Source: Macrostomum hystrix (lineage: Eukaryota; Platyhelminthes; Macrostomidae). From it: 64,000 nucleotides of DNA. The stretch spans positions 4,385,501 through 4,449,500 of the forward strand of contig CATNEN010000033.1 in NCBI GenBank assembly GCA_950097015.1, in the 5' to 3' direction. Of the stretch, positions 12,058 through 21,478 are shown in pieces. The notes under the pieces were generated by a model, which did no database searches, was not told the DNA's origin, and saw only the letters and a program-made list of their open reading frames with translations. The translations under genes were made by a program, and so were the position numbers. Position 1 is the stretch's first letter; each line of letters starts with the position of its first letter.

Positions 12058-12772
12058 TCAAATAGGACAATCAGGCAAGTCGCCCTGCTGTTTCTCCAAC
12101 CCGGCCAGTCGGTTTCTCTCCAGCTCGGCCAGTTGAGGCTCGAAGTTGCTCAGATTGACGTGTCGCCGGGATCGAGCGAGCAGCGCCCAGGCGTCGGCAA
12201 GGCTCATGCCGCGGGCCGTCAGGAGGTAGGCGACGGCAAACGAGGGCGCCCTGGAGATGCCGGCGTGGCAGTGGAGCAGCACCCGTCTGCCACAGCCGAC
12301 GTGACTGTCAACAAATTCGCGAAGCTCCGGGAGGCGGGACGCCAGATCGACAGCCGGCGAGTCTTCAACGGCCAGGCGGAGGTAGGCGAACTTATCTGCG
12401 AAGTAATTCGGCACGTCGGGCGTCAGGTTGACAATGGCCTGAATGGCGTGCGCCTGGAGGCAGGCCAGATCCTTTGCCACATAGCGAGAGCCTGTCAATC
12501 ATTTAAAAAGGATTTGATTAGTGGCTGAGCGCAGAATTAAAATCAGAGAAAGAGAGAGAGAGCCAAGACTCAGGCAGCTCACCGATGCACAGCAGGGCGG
12601 TCACGCGACTGACCTCCAGGTCATTAGTGACCGGGACCAGGCCGTGTTCCCTGATCACCTCAGCCAGCTTTCTTCTCTCTTCACTTTCGTCCCAGTTGAT
12701 GACGTCATCAGTGGTGACGTCATCAGAGGTAACGTCATCAGTGGTCACGTGGTTGGTGATTGCGTCATCGGC
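12058..12772 (-). CDS. DUSP: Dual-specificity protein phosphatase
   Basis: Two exons join in frame: 12772-12583 and 12491-12058, 207 codons plus stop. The product should dephosphorylate phospho-Tyr and phospho-Ser/Thr, often on MAP kinases. The signature HCHAGISRA gives the catalytic Cys and Arg. The general acid Asp is in AVEDSP, and the C-terminal motif GMSLADAWALL followed by NLSNFEPQL is typical of the fold. An acidic leader made of DDV repeats (TTDDVTSDDVTTDDV) precedes the domain. No CH2 or rhodanese domain is visible, so it is an atypical DUSP or one with its N-terminus missing. The first exon opens in phase 0 straight after TTTTCAG with no ATG, so the start lies in an unseen exon or is supplied by a spliced leader. 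Confidence 0.92.
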
Positions 12773-12849
12773 CTGAAAATTATTTTTTTAAGCCAGGAAG
12801 CGATTGGTCATGAACAACCGATGTATAAGGAGAACTGAATTCCAAGAAT

Positions 12850-13080
12850 GTTGCAGCGCAGTTGTTAGAGCTTCGGACTCCTAATCAACAGGTCGGTGGT
12901 TCGAACTTCATCAACCAAAACAATAGATTCCACATTGTTTTAGTTGATGCGGCTGAAAAATGGGAACCAGCGGGGAGTACTAGCGGGAGGAGAAATAAGG
13001 GTGGGTATGAAAGTTGCCTCACAGTCCACGGACTGAACAGTTGTACCCGGCCATTTGAAGCATTGTGCAATAGCTGCTAG
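12850..13080 (+). mobile_element. tRNA-derived SINE, family A, diverged
   Basis: The head is tRNA-like: an A-box region GCGCAGTTGTTAGAGC, then a B-box GGTGGTTCGAAC 30 bp on. The 3' part carries CAGTCCACGGACTGAACAG, a block found again at about 25770, 31010 and 37525 behind the same kind of head. Target duplications were not identified. Confidence 0.75.
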
Positions 13081-13521
13081 GTTAGGTGTTATTCTATCTA
13101 TCTATGCAGAAGCAAAACTTTTGGCTAACATTTTAGCCAAAATGACAATTGAGAAGCACTACTCATAGTAGATAGCACGTAAAATTGTTTTTTATAAGAC
13201 AAAGGCAGAAAGATTTATTCTTTTACATTTTTATACGAAATCATCTATAAATTAGCAGGTAGCTATTGGTTTACAATATCATGTCAAAACAAGATACATT
13301 GAGCACCAACAAAACGAACGATATAAAAAATAATCTATTTGTAAAATTTCCAGTTAAGGGCTTCCTTATCAGATAATACAAAGCTAGAAAAGCAAATTCA
13401 CACTGTGTTGCGCAAATTAGTCAACGCATTAAATAACGATGAAAGAACAGAGGCATTTGGGATATTTTTTTCTATCGATGCATAGCCCAGCGCAATCATG
13501 GCAATGTGTGTCGAATTGAAG
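13081..13521. other. AT-rich intergenic DNA
   Basis: Spacer with no recognised gene, upstream of the phosphatase on its strand. Confidence 0.4.
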
Positions 13522-13698
13522 AGGTCATCTGACCCCCTACCCCAATTTCTAACATATGGTCACATGACCACCTTAAGATCTAAGAGGGGCTCTAACAGGA
13601 CCCCTATCAGCAGGGGTCAATTGACCCCATATCGGTTTTATCGTAAAAACGTAAAAACAAACGTTGACAGTTACTAGTGTGAGAGGGGTCAGTTGACC
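13522..13698. promoter_or_regulatory. Cluster of four GGTCA-NN-TGACC palindromes
   Basis: Inverted repeats of the nuclear-receptor half-site GGTCA with a two-base spacer occur at 13523-13534 (spacer TC), 13558-13569 (CA), 13615-13626 (AT) and 13687-13698 (GT). The different spacers and flanks argue against simple tandem duplication. The cluster lies directly beyond the stop codon of the FYVE-type gene and upstream of the phosphatase on the same strand. It could be a hormone-response module for the phosphatase. This is inference from motif form only. Confidence 0.45.
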
Positions 13699-13702
13699 AC
13701 CA

Positions 13703-16700
13703 TCAGTCGAGCCGGTTGTTCAGCAGGCCGTCAAGTGTCTGGCGCAGGCCGAGCCGTGCGGCCTCAGCAGACCGGTCCGAGCATCGCTCCTGCAGCTGCT
13801 CAGCTAGGAAGGCCAGCCGATGCGCCAGTCGGCTTCGCAACTCGTCGACGGCGGCGTCCGCGTTGCTGACGCCGTCGGCGTTGATACCCAGGAGCGGCCG
13901 TCGGAGCATTCGCTCCTTGATGAGCAGCTGGCAGGCCCGGCTATCGGCTGCCCAGTCCTCCGAGGTCGGCTCCAGCTCGGCCTCCAGGCTCTGGCAGAGG
14001 CGAATCAGCGGCGCCACGAATTGGGCCGCCTGCGGAAGTCGGCGCTGGCGGTGCAGCGTCTCGTAGGCCAGCTGGCTGGACTGCAGGTAGACGGCCTGGA
14101 TGGCGCGGAGTGGTTTCATCGGACAGGCTTAGTTTCGCATACCTGATCTCTAATAGCACTACTCCATCTTTTTTAATACTCGCCGTAAAGTTCTAACGCT
14201 TTTCTGCCCCCTCACCAGCCCCAACCCCACAGTTTTTGCCATTTAAAGACTGAACACCGTCCTCCGTTCCACTCCGCAATCTCGTCCCTCCACCAGCCGC
14301 GCTGATTGGCTGGAGCGCCGTCGCCCTGACTCCAGCTTTTCTGCCCTTCCCCCTAGCCCCACCCCACTGTTTTTTGCCGTCCCCCGTTCCACTCCGCTAT
14401 CTCGTCCCTCCACCAGCCGCGCTGATTCGCTGGAGCGCCGTCGCCCTGACTCCAGCTTTTCTGCCCTTCCCCCTAGCCCCACCCCACTGTTTTTTGCCGT
14501 CCCCCGTTCCACTCCGCTATCTCGTCCCGCACCAATGGAAGCAATGCGCACCTGAAGGGCGTCCCTGTCTGCCAGGCGGGTCAGCTGGGTCAGCGAGTCG
14601 GCTGGCAGTAGGCAGTCCAGGTCGGACCGCAGCCGGCGCACTCGGGCCCGCCAGTCAGCGTAGCCGGAAGCAAGCGAGCTCCGCATGGTTGCGTGGCAGC
14701 GCCTGGCGCTCTCTAGCGGGTGCTGGGCCAGGCCGTTGGCTGAGCGGACACCCTCCAGGTAAACGTGATAGTCGTCCAACAGAGCGGACAGGTCGCCCAA
14801 AGATTTGGCCAGTCGGCGGAGATTTGCGCTACTCAAATCGGCGCCCGATCGTCCTGGCTCCAGCAGCGGCGCGGACAGAGACATCACGACAGACCAGCGC
14901 GAGGTTAGCTCGGCCAGTAGCCGACGGTGGCCCTGGACAGTTTTTTAGCACAGAAGATTATCCAGTTCAGGTAAGATTATCCAGTTCAGGTAAGATTATC
15001 CAGTTCAGAGAAGATTATCCAGTTCAGGGAAGATTATCCAGTTCAAGGAAGATTATCCAGTTCAAGGAAGATTATCCAGCTCAAGGAAGATTATCCAGTT
15101 CAATGAAGATTATCCAGTTCAGGGAAGATTATCCAGTTCAATGAAGATTATCCAGTTCAGGGAAGATTATCCAGTTCAAGGAAGATTATCCAGTTCAGGG
15201 AAGATTATCGAGCTCAAGGAAGATTATCCAGTTCAATGAAGATTATCCAGTTCAGGGAAGATTATCCAGTTCAGGGAAGATTATCCAGTTCAGGTAAGAT
15301 TATCCAGTTCAAGGAAGATTATCCAGTTCAAGGAAGATTATCCAGTTCAGGGAAGATTGTCCAGTTCAGGTAAGATTATCCAGTTCAAGGAAGATTATCC
15401 AGTTCAGGGAAGATTATCCAGTTCAGGGAAGATTATCCAGTTCAATGAAGATTATCCAGTTCAGGGAAGATTATCCAGTTCAAGGAAGATTATCCAGTTC
15501 AGGGAAGATTATCCAGTTCAGGTAAGATTATCCAGTTCAGGGAAGATTATCCAGTTCAAGGAAGATTATCCAGCTCAGGGAAGATTATCCAGTTCAAGGA
15601 GGATATCCAGTTCAGGGAAGATTGTCCAGTTTAGGGAAGATTATCCAGCAACTGAATCGCACCTTGTACAGTTCCACCAACTCGGCTGACGGGTCGGCCT
15701 CCTCGGCAGCGGCCCGCCTGCCGAGCTCAGTCAGGCCGTCGCGGCAGCGCCCACAGATGCGCAGCTGGCGCGAACGGCGCGGCTCAGTCTCCGGGCAACC
15801 CGGCAGGCCAATTAGAGCCCACTGCGCCGCTGCCAGCTGGTCTCCGCCGTCGCCAGGTGCGCCTGCAGATTTTTTAGATTGTTTAGGTTAATGATTTTTC
15901 TACTTTGAGAATTGTTGAACTTCCCAATACTAATGACGTATCTAATAATAATAACATAATATTTGCACCATGGCTGTTGACTCATCATTTGATCCGCACT
16001 AGATCCGCAGCCAGCGAAAATGCAATTCTGTCCATTTCGCTGACTCCTGAGCACACAGGCGCACAGATACCGAACGCAGGCACACGCTCACACAGGTGTG
16101 CGTGTGCCTGCGTCTGACCTGACTTTCTCATCGCCAGGCAGTGTACACTCTCACTGTGCCTTGGAGGTTGACTTCCCAAGGGCAAAAAATTGCGCGTCAA
16201 GCCCCCAAGCCTTCTCTCCGCGGCTGCGTCCAAATAAATGTGGCATCCCCGCGGAATCGAGCTCAAGGACCTTGGCGCGAGAGGCAAATGCGTTAACCGC
16301 TCTGCCACCCCCTACTGACCAATCTAATGAACTTCCCAAGTTTAATGAGCAATCTAAAGTACACCAGGCGACAGAGCAGGCAACCTTCGCAATATTCGTC
16401 CGGGTAGAACAGCAGCAGGTCCCGTTGAGAACAGGCGTCGCAGACACGCCGGCCGCAGACCCGACAGCAGCCTGCCGGAGGGCGCTTCAGTCGGAACGTC
16501 GGCGGCGCCAGGCAGACGGCGCAGCCCAGGCCGCGGTCCTGCTGGGCTCGAGCAACTTGCTCAGCGCTCAGCGTCCACCAGTCGTCGCCCGAGGCCAGCC
16601 GGCGCAGCAGAGAGCGCTGCTGCCATTCAACGAAGCCGATGCGCAGCCGGCAGAGCTGCTCCTCCAGGATTGGCTCGGCATCCAGCGACTCTTGACGTCG

Positions 16701-16769
16701 GCAGCGCGAGGCCCGGTGCTGGGAGCGAGCAGCGAGGAACTCTGGTGTCAGAGAACGACAGCTGCACAT
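13703..16769 (-). CDS. FYVE-type zinc-finger protein, distantly rabenosyn-like
   Basis: Four exons join in frame: 16769-16385, 15862-15663, 14932-14552 and 14095-13703, 452 residues. The start is the ATG 8 nt after an acceptor CTCCTTAG. Eight cysteines in four CxxC pairs (CAVC, CRVC, CDAC, CGRC) spread over exons 1-2 form a FYVE finger with a long insertion before the last pair. The basic RRHHCR motif that binds PI3P is replaced by RPPAGCCRVCG, so lipid binding may be lost. After the finger, PSAELVELYK resembles the segment following the finger in rabenosyn-5. The rest is helical and Arg/Leu-rich without a named domain; no NPF motifs are seen. The likely role is endosomal or Rab-linked trafficking. 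The exon 1 donor (GAAG|GTTGCC) is weak; an alternative in the same phase lies 14 nt downstream at about 16371. Introns hold a 120-bp duplication, a 19-bp array and a SINE. Confidence 0.65.
14255..14528. repeat. 120-bp tandem duplication in an intron
   Basis: Two full copies of a 120-bp unit starting CTCGTCCCTCCACCAGCC (14281 and 14401), with partial copies on both sides. The right partial copy ends close to the donor of the third exon of the FYVE-type gene. The unit stays open in one minus-strand frame, which makes the exon look longer than it is. Confidence 0.9.
14945..15650. repeat. 19-bp minisatellite (GAAGATTATCCAGTTCAGG)
   Basis: About 36 copies with variants at the last three bases (AGG, AAG, ATG, GTA). 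The array fills the intron between the second and third exons of the FYVE-type gene, with under 15 bp of other sequence on either side. Confidence 0.97.
15996..16315 (-). mobile_element. tRNA-derived SINE, family B, copy 1
   Basis: Read on the minus strand, the head is GGTGGCAGAGCGG (A box of a type II, Leu/Ser-like tRNA), then GCCTCTCGCGCCAAGGTCC and a B box GAGCTCGATTCC. A body with CACACAGGTGTGCGTGTGCC and a tail follow. About 300 bp match a second copy near 40485-40803. It is inserted in the first intron of the FYVE-type gene. Confidence 0.85.
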
Positions 16770-16990
16770 GTTGCCAGCTAAGGAGATGAAAAATGGCATG
16801 TTTAATGTAGTCTGTGTAACACATTCCTGACACCAAACAGCAATGCAATTCCTCAATGGAAAGAAATATTCTTTAGTTTCTCTTGTTTAAATACTGTTTC
16901 TAATTAGCAAAATAACTATAAACTTCTTTCTTTGAGGCACAAATCTTACTAGTGGAAATCTAGAAGAATCTTAGAAATCTGGTAGAGGTG

Positions 16991-17028
16991 GATATAGGCC
17001 CTAGAAACACCTTTCTAGGGCCTATATC
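16991..17028. repeat. Perfect 17-bp hairpin
   Basis: GATATAGGCCCTAGAAA, loop CACC, then its exact reverse complement. The stem is followed at once by the 38-bp dispersed repeat. No poly-T or mature-miRNA-like arm length supports an RNA gene. Confidence 0.85.
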
Positions 17029-17029
17029 T

Positions 17030-17067
17030 GTTTAATTAAATTCTATAAATACAAAAACTCTTGACAG
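17030..17067. repeat. 38-bp dispersed direct repeat, arm 1
   Basis: GTTTAATTAAATTCTATAAA and the following 18 bases recur at 19402-19439 in the same orientation with one mismatch, about 2.4 kb apart. They could be the edges of an old insertion or two copies of a short element. Confidence 0.8.
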
Positions 17068-19401
17068 TTTATTTTGGTTTAAAGCAAATGTGAGAATATC
17101 ATGGTACACTGTATTGCTTTCAAAAAGTAGCAATGTGGGAAAAACTACCAGATTTTTTATTAATACTAAACACTTTTAACTGGTTGCTAGCTAATCACAA
17201 GTTTTCAAAAGACACCTAAAAATACTATACTGAAAATCATGACTTGGCACTAACACCTAGAAGGCTGTGTAGGCCTACACTAATATGAGTTTCAGTGTTT
17301 CATATTAAACATAAGCTTTAGTCTGAAAGCATTTACTTATTGCAGAAAGTTTTCTAAAATTTAGGTAGTGAAAGCAAAAGCAGCTCCTTGTCTTTCATAA
17401 ATGAATGGGTCTACATTGGAATATTGAATAAAAGCAATTATTCCCGATTTATATGCATTCTTAATTATATATATATTCATAATTAGATAAATAAAAACAT
17501 GAAAAAGCAACAAAAATATGCAAATAGTGACAGGCGAAAATCTGGCGAAAAAAATACGCTTTTTGTTCGATTATCATGATCTTGGTTATTGCTGCCAAGT
17601 GCCAACACTGATGAGTCCACATTTTGCAATAGTTGGATAACCGATTCTAAGAAATACTCTTTTTTGAATCTCGACTCGAGCTACTTCAGGAAAATTAGGA
17701 AATATCATTGTACATGTTAAACCCAAGGACCTTTGTCCATTGTTAAACCTTTTCGCACAATTTGTCTAAACGTATACAGACAAGTAAAATTATTTATATA
17801 CAAATATAAAAATTAGAAAAAAACTTACTTATCAACACAAAAAGTAGCCTTTTGTACGCTTCAATACATGAAACTGTTACAAGGCACCACAAAACACCGG
17901 TAAAACTACAGTCAAATAACAAATCATGTGCAGTTGTTGTATACAAACATATATTAGACACTTATTATTGTTGTTTATTGCAGCAGCAATATAATTTGTC
18001 GAATAATTTTTACATATATACAAATTATCACAACATTATGCCTTTAGCTAATTATACATCTTGCTGCACATTTTCAACACAGCATTTTCAGTGACATTAA
18101 TTGAAATCGTATTTTCTTGCGTATTTAATACAAATATTCCTTATTCACTAATTCTACATAGAAGGCTTTCAGTTCTTTCAAATTTTTAAGACAAAATGTT
18201 ACTTTTTGTTGGTAGCTTAATATTCATATACTTGTATTTACTTGTATTTACATTCCTAGTTAATGCTTATAAAGTAGAAATAGCATATTCCTAATTATTT
18301 TTTCATAGGGGCTATATTTTCTAGTACTTTCTTGAGTGGAAAGTACCATTAAGCCATCATAAGCGTCTAACGAGGCTAAAGCATAATTATGTTTCTAGAT
18401 TTACGATTTTTCGCAGTTGCAGTCTTAATATTTTTTTTAACAATTTGTGTTTTTTGTAAACTCAAAATGTGTCTCAAAACAGAACTAACGGAAATACCTA
18501 GAAGTGTTGTAGCATTTTTGTGAGCTTATATACAATATCATATTTTAAATAACAGTTTCTGTCATTTTCTGTATCAGATTTTTCTGTTTAGATGTAGCTT
18601 TCATCTCATAGTCAATGACACTGAAATTCTTCAATACATACATACGAGTGCGCGTTTTCTATTTTGGTAGAGAGGAAAAAATAGATATAAGTTAATATAC
18701 TAAACAAGCACACAAGCACACGAGTAAAACTTGAGTATAAATATATTTTTTAACAAATGCACCTTTGTGTTTATATTTAATAAATATTTGTGTTAATAAA
18801 CTATTCAAAGCACTTGCAAGCCCGTCCAGACGAATATTTTTCGAAACTGCAAGCATAACAATTATCGGTTCTGATTTCCAACCAAATTTTACTTCATATC
18901 CCCATAGCCTTCTCATTCTAACTTGTATTTGACCCAACAAGACTGCCGCGAATTTTCCCTTCCACCGCCTGCTGTCCTCCTCCGAGTAGCCCCCCCCGTT
19001 TTCTTCTCCCACCGCTTCCCATCGAGTGGCGGGACAGATCGATGCTGGGCCTCATTTGGGATCAATAATCCAGCAATTTTTCCTAGAACTTGCCGCTCCG
19101 CTTGGCGTCTCCCGAATGCGAGCTCCTCTACCAGCCGTGTTTTCTCTTCCCTGTTTTCCCCTCTTCCCCTTCACTCTCGCTCTCGCTGGAAATCTCGGAG
19201 GAAACATTCACTCCTTAGGCCAGATTTTGTGCTGGAGTTGGAGGAAATGAAGACGGGGCTAGAAGACGCACTGCGAATTACACGGCGCAGTCGGAACTGA
19301 CCCTCGAAATTGGTTTCAGCCGCACTGCCTGCCACTCACAGCTTCGCTGGCCTTGCCAAAACCATTCGCAAGTACAAACTAATGAAAAAGCATAAAGGAA
19401 T

Positions 19402-19439
19402 GTTTAATTAAATTCTATAAATACGAAAACTCTTGACAG
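19402..19439. repeat. 38-bp dispersed direct repeat, arm 2
   Basis: Same orientation as the copy at 17030-17067; a single A/G difference. The flanking sequences of the two copies do not match. Confidence 0.8.
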
Positions 19440-19440
19440 A

Positions 19441-21445
19441 CCATATCGATTCTGTTTGCCTGACTTCTCCTACTCAATTTTCTGAGTAATTTTGCCCAAA
19501 AGCGGGACAAGCTGAGTAGATTTCTCATCAGGCTCACTGCTCCTCATCTAGCCCACCGCTCCCCGCACTGGTGCCACTGAGCTTGCTGTGCAAGTCTTCT
19601 TCTAACTAGACGAGGAGACGGAGGCGATAGCCAGAGAAGGCTTTGAGTTGCACTTTAGCCTCGGGGACCTGGGGGTTAATAATGCGCCGCTGGCGCCCCG
19701 CCAGCTCTCTCCCCTCAGCCCCAGTGGGGAGGCCACCAGGTCCAGATAACCGAGCTGCTGCAGTGCCGGCCATTAGTATCCGCAGACTCGGCTGCAGTGC
19801 CTGGGGCATGTTCCCCGGCCCCGCCTGGCAGGCAGCTCGCGTTGCGGCCCTCCTTCCTCTCCTCCTTTTTGCGCCTGCTTTAAGAGCTCTTTGTGTACGC
19901 CGATCCGCTGGCTGCCTGCCCAACGGCCAGGAGAGACCGAGAGGGGAGAGATGCTTGCGTGGCAACACAAGGGCTCTCGGTGCACCCTTACACACAGCAT
20001 GCCTGGCTAGCAATGCTCTCCACTCTCTCCTCGCCCTCGGCGCCTCACTCTCCCTCTCGCTCTTCTTACCATCCTCTCCTCGGTTTCCCACTCTATCCCT
20101 TTCATTCCGCCACCCCGATGTGACTGCCCTCCAACACCCTCGAGTGCCGTCAAGCAAATCCCCGCAGCCGTTGTCGCCAACCTTCCTCTTGTCTCGGCCT
20201 CTCGCTAATTTCCTCCCCTGCGACACCAGGGTCTCGAAATCCCGGGATTTTTTTAGTTCAACGTCCTGGTTTTTCTACTAGTGCCTAAAATGCGACGGAG
20301 GGGACAATGATGCCATTCCTGCTGTGCTGGCGACTCCAGCCCAGCTCTGCGACTATTCTTATTAATCTAGGTTGATCCGTGTACTTTTTGTTTCCATTTT
20401 AACTATTTCTCTCAGCTCTGCTCCACTGACAGTTCCCTAAAATCCTCTTCCCCTCTCTATTCTTCCCCCCCTGGCCTTTCCCAGTCAATTTTCCCGGAGG
20501 AGAAGCATTCGCGGCTTTTTGTGGGATTTACGATGGCCGCGCCACGCCTGCAATCCCATCCCATTCTGCCTTCCCCTATCGGCCCCACGCTTAGTTAAGC
20601 TTCCTTTTCTTCCCATCTGCTTTTTTTGCCCCTAGCCCACACACACAACCCCCACTCTAATGCTCTGCACTGCATGGCCGCTCTCCGCATTGTGCCGTTC
20701 CCACCATTTCCTACTCTGCTCACTGACTGTACAGTGCTCAGCTGCTCAGCTGCACTGCCTGCTGGATGCTGCCTGGGCTGAGAGCCAGGGAAATGGGAGC
20801 CTGGCTTCCATTACATTTATTAAATGCACTGAATGCATTCGCTGCACAATCTGAAGCCAGTCGGATTGGATTTCAATGAATTGAACGGCCCCGCTGCTAT
20901 TTAAGGAGCAACCATTCACAATGGGGTGCTGTTTTGTGTAGCAACTCTCATTAATCTAACCACTGAGTCCTCTCCCTCTCTTGCCCTAGGCGAAAAATCA
21001 ATAAAAATGTACTCGCCATCACATATATAGGCGATCTTATCATATCATCTGTTTTTCCTTCGCTCAACGCTCCTTTTTTTCGCCTAGTATCGGACCGCTG
21101 CCGACTTTACTGTGAGCTAATATACATTGATTAATTCGCTAAGAAAATTCATTTATTTTTAGGTTTATGCATCGGCAAATATTTTTTTCTATAAAAAGTG
21201 CATCGACAGTTTTAGCTACCGTATGAGGCCGATCATAAATGATAAAACCGTAAATTATATTTCCTAAATTATATTTCTTCTTATATAACAAAGATTGCAC
21301 TGCGTGAAGAATTCTTAACTATTTCAAAATTTGCAAAGCACATTATTCTAACTTATTTTTCTAAAATTTTATTTGAAATATGTTTTAATGATTTTTCCTT
21401 ATTTCCCGGCGCCAATTTATCCAATAAAGTTGTTCTTTTTTATAG
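19441..21445. other. Pyrimidine- and GC-rich region upstream of the ATPase beta gene
   Basis: No gene recognised. Overlapping ORFs on both strands up to 212 codons are low-complexity and without domains. The region probably contains the promoter of the downstream gene. The last bases, TTCTTTTTTATAG, form a splice acceptor 33 nt before its ATG, so a 5' UTR intron or a trans-splice site is likely. Confidence 0.4.
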
Positions 21446-21478
21446 AGAAAAATCCTTTGACCGAAAGTGAGGCAAAAA

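Larger units (their letters stand above)
16785..19440. other. AT-rich intergenic DNA
   Basis: No conserved ORF, RNA gene or array. It contains a perfect short hairpin at 16991-17028 and one arm of a 38-bp dispersed repeat; the second arm is near the right end. From about 18950 the sequence becomes pyrimidine-rich. Confidence 0.4.

Noticed and set aside
11425-12528. 367-codon plus-strand ORF (MGQLIRWVSLSDGSAYQ repeats) running into the phosphatase region
   Set aside because: It is the 17-bp array read on; its C-terminal part is the antisense of the phosphatase exon.
14243-14540. Extension of the FYVE-gene exon through the 120-bp duplication
   Set aside because: A CAG|GTGCGC donor at 14552 precedes it, and the extension is repeat-derived sequence that shifts out of frame with the next exon.
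16991-17028. microRNA precursor
   Set aside because: The stem is only 17 bp with a 4-nt loop, too short for Dicer processing, and symmetrical like a palindromic repeat.
19606-20281. 206- and 212-codon ORFs on opposite strands
   Set aside because: Low-complexity, mutually antisense in a GC- and pyrimidine-rich region, no domain or splice support.
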